Notes: generated by a model not told the origin, from the sequence alone. A stretch of 64,000 nucleotides of DNA from Mariniphaga sp964559175 (GCA_964559175.1 CAZLGT010000025.1:1-64000); one strand, 5' to 3'. Counted from the first letter of the stretch, positions 26,127 through 34,143 are shown. Numbers and translations are program-made.

Positions 26127-26194
26127 TTTTGTTGTTTGTTTTTACAACAAGTTTTGCCTTGTCGCTTTTAACTGTGACTGTGACTGAAACCTCT

Positions 26195-27604
26195 TTAATT
26201 AATTTCTTTCGCCATTTCAATGGCTTTTTTCAGTGCAGCCAGTTTATTGTTCACTTCCTGCAGTTCGCTTTCTTCTTTCGAATCGGCCACAATTCCGGCA
26301 CCGGCCTGATAAAACAGGCGATTGTTTTTACTCAGAAACGAACGAATCATAATGGCATGGTTCACTGTACGGTCAAAACCCAAATAACCGATGCACCCAC
26401 CGTAGTAGCCTCGGTTTTGGTTTTCGTACCGGTCAATGAGTTCCATCGCTTTGTATTTGGGCGCTCCGGAAAGCGTACCAGCCGGGAACGTTTCGCCGAG
26501 AACTTTTATCAGGTTGGTATCGTCGGTTATTTCACCCGAAACCTGTGAAACGAGATGAATCACATGCGAATAAAACTGCACTTCGCGATAAGTTTCCACA
26601 ACCACATGGTCTGCATTCCGACTTAGGTCGTTGCGGGCCAAATCAACCAGCATCACATGTTCGGCATTTTCTTTCGGGTCATTGCTGAGTTGCTCGGCCA
26701 GTTCGCGGTCCTGCTCGTCGTTGCCGGTACGTTTAAACGTTCCTGCTATGGGATGTATGTACGCTTTGTTTTGCTGAATGCGAATTTCGGCTTCAGGACT
26801 GGAACCAAAAATCCTATAGCTTCCATAATCGAAATAAAACAAATAAGGCGATGGATTAATGGAACGCAGTGCGCGATATACATTAAAATCATCACCTTCA
26901 TATTGTTGCGAAAACTGACGACTGAGCACAATCTGAAACACATCGCCGCGGTAGCAGTGCTGTTTCCCTTTGGTAACCATCTGCCTGTATTCCTCATCGG
27001 TAATATTCGAAGCTTCGCTGTTCAAAGGTTGAAATTTAGCCGTCGAAAAATTCAGGTTGATGAGGAGATGATGAATATAATCCATTTGCGAAGTTTCTCC
27101 ATCGAGCAGGTTTTCCACCATGTGAATTTGGTTTTTATGGTGGTCGATGGCCACAATATACTTGTAGAAGCAATATTTCACTTCAGGAATCTGATATCCA
27201 TCTTTCTTTTCCGCTGTAAAATGAATGTTCTCGAAATGCTGCACTGCATCGAAATTGATATACCCGAACAGCCCGTTTGCCGGAATTTTAATTTCTTCGG
27301 ATTCCACACTGAACGTTTTGAAAAAAGCATCCAGTTCATCGTGAAGTTTTCGCTTTTCTGAAAGCATGAATTTCTCTTTCTCTTTTCCCGGGAACTCGCG
27401 GGTTACTTCGCTGTTGTTGACCGTAAAACAGGCTACCGGATTGAAACACACAAACGAGTAGGCATTTTCGTGCCCGTGGTAATCCGAACTTTCCAGAAGG
27501 ATAGCTTTTGAATAAAGCGTTCGCAACCGCAGGTAAATGCTAACCGGCGTTACCGTGTCGGCCAGAATTTTGCGCACCACAGGTTTAAATTGTAATTTTT
27601 CCAT
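26195..27604 (-). CDS. trpE: Anthranilate synthase component I
   Basis: A 469-residue chorismate-binding enzyme that forms anthranilate with TrpG. The LLESS motif at about residues 36-40 is the site where tryptophan binds for feedback inhibition. The catalytic domain contains HPIAGTFKRTGNDEQD, ELSNDPKENAEHVMLVDLARND, VSGEITD, and ETFPAGTLSGAPKYKAMELID. It is the first gene of trpEGDCF and is preceded by an attenuator and a leader peptide with consecutive Trp codons, so both activity and transcription respond to tryptophan. Confidence 0.95.
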   Translation of the reverse strand: MEKLQFKPVVRKILADTVTPVSIYLRLRTLYSKAILLESSDYHGHENAYSFVCFNPVACFTVNNSEVTREFPGKEKEKFMLSEKRKLHDELDAFFKTFSVESEEIKIPANGLFGYINFDAVQHFENIHFTAEKKDGYQIPEVKYCFYKYIVAIDHHKNQIHMVENLLDGETSQMDYIHHLLINLNFSTAKFQPLNSEASNITDEEYRQMVTKGKQHCYRGDVFQIVLSRQFSQQYEGDDFNVYRALRSINPSPYLFYFDYGSYRIFGSSPEAEIRIQQNKAYIHPIAGTFKRTGNDEQDRELAEQLSNDPKENAEHVMLVDLARNDLSRNADHVVVETYREVQFYSHVIHLVSQVSGEITDDTNLIKVLGETFPAGTLSGAPKYKAMELIDRYENQNRGYYGGCIGYLGFDRTVNHAIMIRSFLSKNNRLFYQAGAGIVADSKEESELQEVNNKLAALKKAIEMAKEIN

Positions 27605-27644
27605 GTTATTCTATTTTGTTTCTTATTCATTATCAATGGCATCC

Positions 27645-27684
27645 AAAAAAAACGGCTCACCGTGATTCGATGAGCCGTTTTTTG
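27645..27684 (-). terminator. Transcription attenuator of the trp operon
   Basis: On the minus strand, AAAAAACGGCTCA pairs with TGAGCCGTTTTTT around an 11-base loop and ends in a T8 run, 40 bases before the trpE start codon. A six-base stretch near the end of the leader peptide (27712-27717) is complementary to 27660-27665 in the loop, so it could compete with the hairpin when a ribosome stalls at the Trp codons. Confidence 0.88.
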
Positions 27685-27701
27685 CTTTTTGGGCAATAAC
27701 G

Positions 27702-27770
27702 TTACTTCTCTTCACGGATTTGTAAAAAGTTGCTTCGCCACCACCAGTTTGTATTTTTGTAAACTTTCAT
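27702..27770 (-). CDS. trpL: trp operon leader peptide with three consecutive Trp codons
   Basis: A 22-residue frame, ATG to TAA, with the sequence MKVYKNTNWWWRSNFLQIRE then EK. Residues 9-11 are all Trp (TGG codons at 27746-27738). The stop lies 18 bases before the attenuator stem and about 100 bases before trpE. Three adjacent Trp codons in 22, just before a terminator and the first trp gene, are best explained by ribosome-mediated attenuation: stalling when charged tRNA-Trp is scarce favours read-through. It appears equivalent to the leader motif described for Bacteroidota trp operons (Bacteroid-trp). Confidence 0.88.
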   Translation of the reverse strand: MKVYKNTNWWWRSNFLQIREEK

Positions 27771-27834
27771 TTTAATTTTCCTTCCAATACTCTTCCAACA
27801 GCTTTTCTTATCATTTTGTTCTTCGGTTTTAAAC

Positions 27835-27864
27835 AAAAAAACCTGCCCTTTTCGAGGAGCAGGT
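27835..27864 (-). terminator. Terminator upstream of trpL
   Basis: On the minus strand ACCTGC (27864-27859) pairs with GCAGGT (27846-27841), with an inner three-pair extension, and is followed by T7. It ends the structured RNA at 27887-27953 before the trpL coding region, leaving 64 bases to the trpL ATG. Confidence 0.78.
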
Positions 27865-27886
27865 CCAAATTGAAATATCTTTTAAA

Positions 27887-27953
27887 AATACCAATATGGC
27901 TATAAACTCCTCACTTAAGTAAGAAGACCCCACCACGGAAGCCATATTGTATT
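27887..27953 (-). ncRNA. Candidate structured RNA (6S-like small RNA or second leader element)
   Basis: A closing stem of 10 perfect pairs (27949-27940 with 27901-27892), extended four more pairs past a bulged G, encloses an unpaired purine-rich 5' strand (containing GTGGTGGGG) and an apical hairpin around ACTTAAGT (27926-27907). The terminator at 27864-27835 follows. A TAATTTTG -7-like box lies at 28015-28008, giving a transcript of about 165 bases. The shape of long stem, large asymmetric bubble and apical hairpin recalls 6S RNA, including the 6S-Flavo class of Bacteroidota. Alternatively it is an upstream part of the trp leader. Identity is uncertain. Confidence 0.55.
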
Positions 27954-28102
27954 TATATTTTGAATCATTTTTTCTTTTTACTGAGGTCAAAAGAATAAAA
28001 AATTTTCCAAAATTAAAAATAACAGACTGTTTTTTTCTATAACCTTCCTTTCATATTATCGTAATTTAAGGTGTCGTTTATATCAATTAAACTAAAGCGG
28101 CC

Positions 28103-29308
28103 ATGAAAAAATTAACTGACTACCGCAAACTATTCTATTGTATTGCAACATTATTGTTTGCAATTCATCCTGTTTTTTCCCAAATGCCTGAAATCACCTG
28201 GGAAAAGAGTTTTGAAATTCGCGCATCACACTATTTTTCCGATGTTCTGGAAATGCCGGGAGGGAATTTTATTCTGTTGGGCGCCATTAAAAAGCCGGGT
28301 GACCGGAGCTATGACATTTGGTTGCTGGAATGCAACAGCCAGGGCGACACACTAAAAAGCAAAGTGATAAATTTCCCCGGAAATGATATTCCCATGAGAA
28401 TTATTGCCAACGGAGAAAACGGGCTGTTGATTGTTTTAATGAACTCATCAGAAAATACAGGGCTTATGGCCCGACTGGTAGCATTTGACTCTGCTTTTAC
28501 AGAACTTTGGGCATTTGTGACTAAACAACAATCTGCTCTTTTGCGAACCGATGTAACGGTGGACCAATCCGGGCAAATCTGGTGGCTGAATACATTTGCG
28601 GGCGAGGGAGAAAAACCAGTGGTTTCACTTTGGAAGCTGGACAGCCAGGGAAACAAAACAGCCGAATTTAATATTGAAACCGACACTGCATCAGAAGGTT
28701 ATGCCATCCGCACCCTACGGGACGGAACACTGGGCATCACCTGCCAGGTTCAACCCGCAAACGGAAAGGCTACTGTTCAGGTTATTCGAATCGATACCGA
28801 TGGGAATGAACTTTGGAAAACAAACCTTCCTCAAACGGAAAAAATACTTACTCCACAATGCCTGTGCTGTTCTCCTGACAATGCAATGCTGGTAGGAGGC
28901 TGGGCCGGTTTGTGCTACAATCCGGATGTACCGGCAGAAGAGCAAATATGGGACTACGACTATTTGCTCACCAAGCTCGATGTCACGGGGAAAGTGCTCT
29001 GGACACAAAATTACAACCGCGAAGGTTCGGAGAAAGGAACTGCCATTGCCGTTTTGCCCGACGGGAATATTATGGCTGCCGGCAAATGCGAAACCTCCTT
29101 TACCGGCACCATCGGTCCGTGGTTGCTAATGGTCGATAAAAACGGTAAAATGGTAAAAGACACGGTTTTTAAATTTCGGTTTGTGCACGACCAGGCCGCG
29201 AGGATTGTATGCACTTCCGATGGAGGATTGCTGATGATTGGTCCGGGTTATATTGAAACAGGGCAACGGTTGACTGGTTGGGTGAAAAAATTGGGTCCGG
29301 TGTTATGA
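28103..29308 (+). CDS. Secreted beta-propeller-like protein of unknown function
   Basis: A 401-residue protein with a signal peptide (MKKLTDYRKLFYCIATLLFA..., cleavage near FSQ at residue 26). The mature part has repeated blocks of about 45-50 residues with the pattern GG.FILLG / NGLLIVL / PDGNIMAAG / DGGLLMIG, each followed by WLL-type strands and DxxG turns. These resemble the blades of a beta-propeller of the kind found in Bacteroidota secreted proteins. No catalytic motif or T9SS C-terminal domain is visible. Confidence 0.75.
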   Translation: MKKLTDYRKLFYCIATLLFAIHPVFSQMPEITWEKSFEIRASHYFSDVLEMPGGNFILLGAIKKPGDRSYDIWLLECNSQGDTLKSKVINFPGNDIPMRIIANGENGLLIVLMNSSENTGLMARLVAFDSAFTELWAFVTKQQSALLRTDVTVDQSGQIWWLNTFAGEGEKPVVSLWKLDSQGNKTAEFNIETDTASEGYAIRTLRDGTLGITCQVQPANGKATVQVIRIDTDGNELWKTNLPQTEKILTPQCLCCSPDNAMLVGGWAGLCYNPDVPAEEQIWDYDYLLTKLDVTGKVLWTQNYNREGSEKGTAIAVLPDGNIMAAGKCETSFTGTIGPWLLMVDKNGKMVKDTVFKFRFVHDQAARIVCTSDGGLLMIGPGYIETGQRLTGWVKKLGPVL

Positions 29309-29346
29309 AATTATTTTTTTGTAGTTTTGTTGTAAACGAAAAGATT

Positions 29347-29565
29347 ATGAAACAGGTAGTTTTAAACATACCGGATAATAAATACTCCTTTTTTATGGAA
29401 CTTGTAAAAAACCTTGGTTTTATTAAAGTTTCAAAGGAACAAAAACTGACAAAGAAGGATTTGGAATTTGTGGAGGGTAACAAAAATGCACTCGATCAGG
29501 TTGAAAGGCATTTAAGGGGTGAAATCAAACTAAAAACTGCTGATCAACTATTAGATGAGCTTTGA
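29347..29565 (+). CDS. RelB-like antitoxin of a RelE pair
   Basis: A 72-residue protein from the Met at 29347 (MKQVVLNIPDNKYSFFMEL). A short beta strand is followed by charged helices and a C-terminal segment ending LKTADQLLDEL. Such small proteins commonly precede RelE/ParE toxins in Bacteroidota. The frame overlaps the toxin gene by 11 bases. A TAGTTTTG -7-like box lies at 29322-29329, inside the intergenic strip after the previous gene. Confidence 0.7.
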   Translation: MKQVVLNIPDNKYSFFMELVKNLGFIKVSKEQKLTKKDLEFVEGNKNALDQVERHLRGEIKLKTADQLLDEL

Positions 29566-29886
29566 TATTTATACTACCGGCTTTTTTGAAAAAGAACTAA
29601 AAAGGCTTGCAAAGAAATACCCATCGTTAAAAACCGATTTCAAATCTCTTGTAAAATCATTGAAAGAAAATCCGCAACACGGACAGCCTTTGGGTAAAGA
29701 TTGTTACAAAATTCGAATGTCAATTTCTTCTAAAGGAAAAGGTAAAAGTGGAGGTAGCCGAATTATTTACTGCCTTAAAATCGTAGCTAAATCGTTTTTT
29801 TACTGTCCATTTACGACAAATCCCAAAAAGAAAATATATCAGATCATGAATTGGATAATCTTCTCAAAATAGCGGGATTATTATAA
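29555..29886 (+). pseudogene. RelE/ParE family toxin, frameshifted in a T7 run
   Basis: As written the frame ends at 29872 with a 105-residue product whose last 25 residues are unlike the family. Through residue 81 it is RelE-like: YTTGFFEKELKRLAKKYPSL, then GKDCYKIRMSISSKGKGKSGG and RIIYCLKIVAKSFF. If one T is added to the T7 run at 29795-29801, the reading continues as LLSIYDKSQKENISDHELDN and ends at the TAA at 29884-29886, which is the normal RelE tail. Either the toxin is inactivated, the base count is an error, or the site slips. Confidence 0.8.
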
Positions 29887-29891
29887 ACGGC

Positions 29892-30953
29892 TCATGCAAT
29901 AAACAGCCCTTTCCGGTTTGCCTTTCCGTTTTCCGTTTTAGGGATTTCCGAAACAGAAATAATTTTTCTCGGTTGCTCAAACTTTTCCAGTTCCCGCCGG
30001 CAAATTTCTTCCAAACGTTTGGTTCCTGCAGCGGAATCTTTCCCTTCCACTACCAAAACCAACTGCTCTCCCAGCGATTCATGAGGCTGTAAAGAAATCA
30101 AAAACGGTTCTGAAATAAACGGTTCCAGCTTTTTTTCGATTTGCTCGGGCGAAAATTTGATACCTCCGGAGATAATGACGTTGTCGCTGCGGCCCAGAAT
30201 CCGAAATGTTTTTTCATCCTTCAGTTGGGCAAGGTCAGTGGTTTGCAGCGGCTGGTTTTCCAACCTGGCCATAAAAATTTGCAGGCAGCCTTCGGCAGAT
30301 AAACCAACGATGATGTTTTCCAGACAGTGGTACCAACCATCGGCGTCGGCGCCGTTGATTTTTCGCAGGGCAATGTGTGTGGCGGTTTCGGTCATGGCGT
30401 AACTCGAATAACAGGCGGTGGAAACTTTTTGCAGGTCCTTTTCAAGCGATGCAGGAATAGATGAACCGCCAATCAGCAGTTTTTCAATATTCTCCAGCAA
30501 CTCTCCCGGTTCTGATTCTGCTTTCAAAATTTTGGCAACCTGGTTGGGAACCATTGCCGCAAACCGAAACCTTTCCATTTTCAAAAAAGCAAAATCGGTG
30601 GAAGGCTCTACTAAATGCAGGTTGAGTTCGCCTAACAGAGCGCGGACTACCATCAGTTTTCCGGCAATGTATTTTATCGGAAGACAGTGTAAAATCCGGT
30701 CGTTTTTTTTAAGTTGAAAAAAATGAAGGGTTCGCTGTGCACTTTCGGCCACAAACTCTTTTTTTAACCGGATGGTTTTTGGTGTGCCGGTGCTTCCCGA
30801 TGTTTTCACTTCAATAAAATCTTCCGTTGAATTCCATTCCTTCAGAAAACCGGCCAGGTCATTTTCCGATTCTGTGGTGTATTTTCTTTGGATAAATTCA
30901 TCCACCAAAACTTTTTCACCCAACAGTTTGATATGTTTTGGAAACAAGTTCAT
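29892..30953 (-). CDS. menE: O-succinylbenzoate--CoA ligase
   Basis: A 353-residue short acyl-CoA synthetase of the AMP-forming family, last gene of the men operon. The ATP-binding P-loop is VKTSGSTGTPKTIRLKK (about residues 50-66). A5-like YSSYAMTETATHIALR and the hinge segment FRILGRSDNVIISGGIKFSP follow. The C-terminal Lys is in PKTENGKANRK. It activates OSB to OSB-CoA for MenB. It overlaps menC by four bases. It is shorter than typical MenE (about 450-490 residues), as is usual in Bacteroidota. Confidence 0.9.
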   Translation of the reverse strand: MNLFPKHIKLLGEKVLVDEFIQRKYTTESENDLAGFLKEWNSTEDFIEVKTSGSTGTPKTIRLKKEFVAESAQRTLHFFQLKKNDRILHCLPIKYIAGKLMVVRALLGELNLHLVEPSTDFAFLKMERFRFAAMVPNQVAKILKAESEPGELLENIEKLLIGGSSIPASLEKDLQKVSTACYSSYAMTETATHIALRKINGADADGWYHCLENIIVGLSAEGCLQIFMARLENQPLQTTDLAQLKDEKTFRILGRSDNVIISGGIKFSPEQIEKKLEPFISEPFLISLQPHESLGEQLVLVVEGKDSAAGTKRLEEICRRELEKFEQPRKIISVSEIPKTENGKANRKGLFIA

Positions 30954-31996
30954 GTCGTAAACAAGTTTTCAGGAAATTCAAAATTTTTCTCAGGATTAGA
31001 ACACAGTTCTTCACCTCTGATTTCAAGCGGTGAAGAAATATTGTTGGTGAACAAACTTCCTGTACCCAGTCCCTGATAACCTTGCGCATTTTCGTGAAAT
31101 GTCCACTGTGCAATGGCATTCAGCCCGATGTTTGATTCCAGGTAGGAGGTAACCCACCAGCCGATTGAACGTTTTTCTGCCAATTCAATCCATTCTTCAC
31201 AGCCCGAAAACCCGCCGTGCAGACTGGGTTTTAAAACAAGGAACTGCGGTTGAATAGCATCGAGTAGTTTTTCTTTTTCATTGTTGGAATAAATGCCAAT
31301 CAGTTCTTCGTCGAGCGCTACCGGGATGGGTGATTCTTTGCAAACCGCAGCCATTTCTTCCCACTGTCCGACGGCAATGGGCTGCTCTATGGAGTGAATA
31401 CCGAATTGTGCCAACCGCTGCAATTTTTCCAGCGATTCATTTGGTTTGAAAGCGCCGTTGGCATCCACCCGCAGTGTAATTTGGCCGGCATCGTATTTTT
31501 TCCGAATGCTGCCGAGAATCTCCAGCTCCTTTTCAAAATCGAGGCTGCCAATTTTTAGTTTGATACAGTGAAAACCGGCTTCAATTTTTTCCTGAATCTG
31601 CTGCAACATAAAATCAGCTTCACCCATCCAAACTAACCCGTTGATGAGGATTCTCTTTTTCCCTTCAGAAAAACCGGAAGGAAAAAGAATCTGGCGGCCT
31701 CCGTTTTGCAAATCCAGCAAGGCGGTTTCGAAGGCAAAACGAACAGAAGAAATATTTTGAGTTTCAATGGGATTTTCAACAAAATAAGCCGGATTGGTGC
31801 AAATTCTTTTCAGGAGCGTTTTCACTTCTTCGGGAGTTTCGGTGCTGAGACCGGGCAACGGCGCACATTCCCCAATTCCGGTTTTGTCGTTTTCTTCCAA
31901 AAACAAGAACCAGACCGTTCGCATTCGGTATTCTCCACGCGAAGTTTTTGCCGGGCGTTTAAACTGCAGGTCGTATTTTTTGAAATGTGCTTTCAT
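30950..31996 (-). CDS. menC: O-succinylbenzoate synthase
   Basis: A 348-residue enolase-superfamily enzyme that dehydrates SHCHC to OSB. The KxK catalytic motif is in CIKLKIGSLDF. Metal ligands Asp, Glu, Asp lie in RVDANGAF, SIEQPIA and ALDEEL, and the final Lys is in LVLKPSLHGG. The start at 31996 (MKAHFKKYDLQF) overlaps the menA stop as ATGA, which favours it over the Met at 32023. Confidence 0.92.
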   Translation of the reverse strand: MKAHFKKYDLQFKRPAKTSRGEYRMRTVWFLFLEENDKTGIGECAPLPGLSTETPEEVKTLLKRICTNPAYFVENPIETQNISSVRFAFETALLDLQNGGRQILFPSGFSEGKKRILINGLVWMGEADFMLQQIQEKIEAGFHCIKLKIGSLDFEKELEILGSIRKKYDAGQITLRVDANGAFKPNESLEKLQRLAQFGIHSIEQPIAVGQWEEMAAVCKESPIPVALDEELIGIYSNNEKEKLLDAIQPQFLVLKPSLHGGFSGCEEWIELAEKRSIGWWVTSYLESNIGLNAIAQWTFHENAQGYQGLGTGSLFTNNISSPLEIRGEELCSNPEKNFEFPENLFTT

Positions 31997-32904
31997 GGGG
32001 CTGAAATTATGAATCCGAAACAAAAAAGTAAAGTGAAAGCAAGGGTGGAAAGTGCCAGCCGTTTCAGAAACGGGTCGAGTTCTTTTTCATTCTGAATACG
32101 AAAAATCTTCCACAAATCGAGTACAAAAAACGGGAGTGTGACCAGGAACAGCAACTGCCAAATCGATTGAAAATATTTTAGTGTAAAAACAAGCGCAAAA
32201 ATCCATCCGCCCAAAATCATCGACAAATGGTAAAAACGGGCCTTTTGTGCGCCAATACGCACCGGAATGGTAATTTTTCCCGAGTTGCGGTCGTTAACGA
32301 TGTCGCGCATGTTATTCAGGTTCAGAACACCGGTACTGAAAAGCCCGATGGTAACAGCCAACAGAAAAATCTCAGCCAGTAAAAATCCGGCATTCAAATA
32401 AAAAACCCCCGGCACAGGCAGCAATCCAAAAAACAGGAATACAAACAGATCACCCAGTCCGATGTAGCCGTATGTTTTTTTTCCGGCAGTGTAAAAATAG
32501 GCGGCAATCAGAGATAAAATTCCAAATCCAATGAATGTAAAAAAGGCAATTTTTGAAATGTGCCAGGTTCCCAGATAAACCAGCAGAATTCCGGTTAGAA
32601 AACTGAGCCCGCCAACTACAATCATTCCGGTTTCCATTTCTTTATGGCTGATTTCGCCACTTTGTACGGTACGGGTCGGGCCCAAACGGAATTGGTTGTC
32701 GGTGCCTTTCTGACTGTCGCCGTAATCGTTGGCAAAATTCGAAAAAACCTGGATGAGCGTAGCGGTAACAATGGCCAGTACGCTAACGGTTGCGTCGATG
32801 GCACCGTAAAACCATGCCAGTCCGCATCCCATAAAAACTCCCGAAAGTGCCAGGGGAAGCGTTCTCGGACGGGCTGCATTTATCCAGGATTTAACTTCAG
32901 CCAT
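31993..32904 (-). CDS. menA: 1,4-dihydroxy-2-naphthoate polyprenyltransferase
   Basis: A 303-residue UbiA-family membrane enzyme with about nine helices that attaches the polyprenyl chain to DHNA, forming demethylmenaquinone. The two Asp-rich motifs are NFANDYGDSQKGTDN (about residues 55-69) and LNNMRDIVNDRNSGK (about 195-209). It starts two bases after the AAA ATPase stop, so it is probably co-transcribed with it, and overlaps menC. Confidence 0.93.
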   Translation of the reverse strand: MAEVKSWINAARPRTLPLALSGVFMGCGLAWFYGAIDATVSVLAIVTATLIQVFSNFANDYGDSQKGTDNQFRLGPTRTVQSGEISHKEMETGMIVVGGLSFLTGILLVYLGTWHISKIAFFTFIGFGILSLIAAYFYTAGKKTYGYIGLGDLFVFLFFGLLPVPGVFYLNAGFLLAEIFLLAVTIGLFSTGVLNLNNMRDIVNDRNSGKITIPVRIGAQKARFYHLSMILGGWIFALVFTLKYFQSIWQLLFLVTLPFFVLDLWKIFRIQNEKELDPFLKRLALSTLAFTLLFCFGFIISAP

Positions 32905-32906
32905 AG

Positions 32907-34043
32907 CTATTGCATTTTAAAATATCTGGTTTTCAGCCAGCTTTTATACATCGGGTCCAGTAACGTAATATCATTGCCGCGAATATCGATTATTTCTTTG
33001 TTTTCCAAAGACTTTTTTATTCGAACGACATTTGCAGAGGTTCCCAGGTTGTATCTATCCATCGCTTCCTTTGAACTGAATTGTGTCACATCGTGGAGCA
33101 ATGCTTTTAAAAAATTGACCTGGGAGTTGCTCAATTCTTCGGTTTTCGATTGAAAAAGTAAACTAAGCTGATCGACAATCCCTTCATGTGCCTCATAAAC
33201 CGTTTCTTCACTGCATTCATCTTTGGTTCGAAACCAGCACTGCTGGGCCAATTGCTGAACATAGTATGGATGACATTCGGCCAAATCTGCTATCAAAGCT
33301 GCATTTGATTTTGAAATTATTTTTTTTGTATCCTTAAACCGGCCTGTAATAAATTTAATCCAATCCTCTTTTTCTATTTTTTCAAGGAACATCAGGTCGC
33401 CAAACTTGTAAAAAGGCATGGAAGTATCAGTAAAAACATCCATCAACATGTGGCGTTTACTGCCATATAAGCAATAGGCGGTGTGCTGGTGTTTTTGCCA
33501 GTTGGCCCTCAGTTTTTTCTGGAAAGCTACCGGATTCTGAAATGTTGCAATGTTTTGAAATTCATCGATGCATACCACAAACTTCCATCCCTTTGCAATG
33601 GCTATTTTTTCTACCATATTCAAAATGTCATCGGGCTGTTTTTTCACTTCTTTCCAATCGAGGCTCAGCGAAACTTCATGTTGATTGTCAGGACTAAAGG
33701 ATAATTTGGGAAGAAACTTTCCCATGAACGTTTTTGCATTGTCAATCAGCATTTCAAGTTTTGTAGCCGAGGATTTCAGTACTTCTGTTGCAAGTGCCTG
33801 GTAAAACTGTTCTTCTGTTCGTACATTAAATGCATCAATAAAGCAAAACCTGAGATTTTTATCCGATTTTCCGGCTTCGAGTGCCGCTTTTTCAACCAAT
33901 GAAGATTTTCCCCATCGCCGTGGTGAAATCAGCGTGGTATTAACCAACATCAAAAAATTATTGATGAGTCTGCTTTTTTCTTCTTCCCTGTTGGTGAAAT
34001 TTTTTTTAATGGCTAACCTTCCAAAAACAAATGGCGTTTCCAT
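32907..34043 (-). CDS. AAA/STAND-type ATPase with C-terminal winged helix, inside the men operon
   Basis: A 378-residue ATPase. Walker A is SPRRWGKSSLV (about residues 40-50), Walker B is KFVVCIDEFQNI (about 154-165, acidic pair at 160-161), and a sensor-like Arg region follows. The C-terminal about 75 residues (from NFLKALLHDV to TLLDPMYKSWL) look like a winged helix-turn-helix. It resembles the archaeal-ATPase/DUF234-type P-loop proteins common as accessory genes. It has its own promoter with paired palindromes and separates menB from menA. Its function is unknown and it is not needed for menaquinone chemistry. Confidence 0.8.
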   Translation of the reverse strand: METPFVFGRLAIKKNFTNREEEKSRLINNFLMLVNTTLISPRRWGKSSLVEKAALEAGKSDKNLRFCFIDAFNVRTEEQFYQALATEVLKSSATKLEMLIDNAKTFMGKFLPKLSFSPDNQHEVSLSLDWKEVKKQPDDILNMVEKIAIAKGWKFVVCIDEFQNIATFQNPVAFQKKLRANWQKHQHTAYCLYGSKRHMLMDVFTDTSMPFYKFGDLMFLEKIEKEDWIKFITGRFKDTKKIISKSNAALIADLAECHPYYVQQLAQQCWFRTKDECSEETVYEAHEGIVDQLSLLFQSKTEELSNSQVNFLKALLHDVTQFSSKEAMDRYNLGTSANVVRIKKSLENKEIIDIRGNDITLLDPMYKSWLKTRYFKMQ

Positions 34044-34058
34044 GTTACAATTTTGTTA

Positions 34059-34090
34059 CAAATATAGCTAACTAAGTTGTAAGTTACAAA
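34059..34090 (-). promoter_or_regulatory. Promoter of the AAA ATPase-menA-menC-menE segment
   Basis: On the minus strand TTTG at 34090-34087, a 20-base spacer, and a perfect TATATTTG at 34066-34059, 16 bases upstream of the ATPase start. The spacing equals that of the men and DUF433 promoters. Confidence 0.75.
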
Positions 34091-34104
34091 ATTGTAAGTT
34101 ACAA
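34077..34104. promoter_or_regulatory. Tandem palindromic operators
   Basis: Two identical perfect 13-base palindromes TTGTAAGTTACAA at 34077-34089 and 34092-34104, centres 15 bases apart. The first covers the -33 box of the ATPase promoter. Additional GTTACA half-sites lie at 34044-34049 and 34055-34060, between the -7 box and the start codon. The layout suits cooperative binding by a repressor, possibly the winged-helix ATPase itself. Confidence 0.65.
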
Positions 34105-34143
34105 AAATGTAACATTGTGTTTTGCATTTCAAAATGCACTCGT

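Noticed and set aside
27835..27950. Minus-strand frame beginning MASVVGSSYLSEE across the structured RNA and its terminator
   Set aside because: It runs through both hairpins, so the sequence is better explained as RNA structure than as a peptide.
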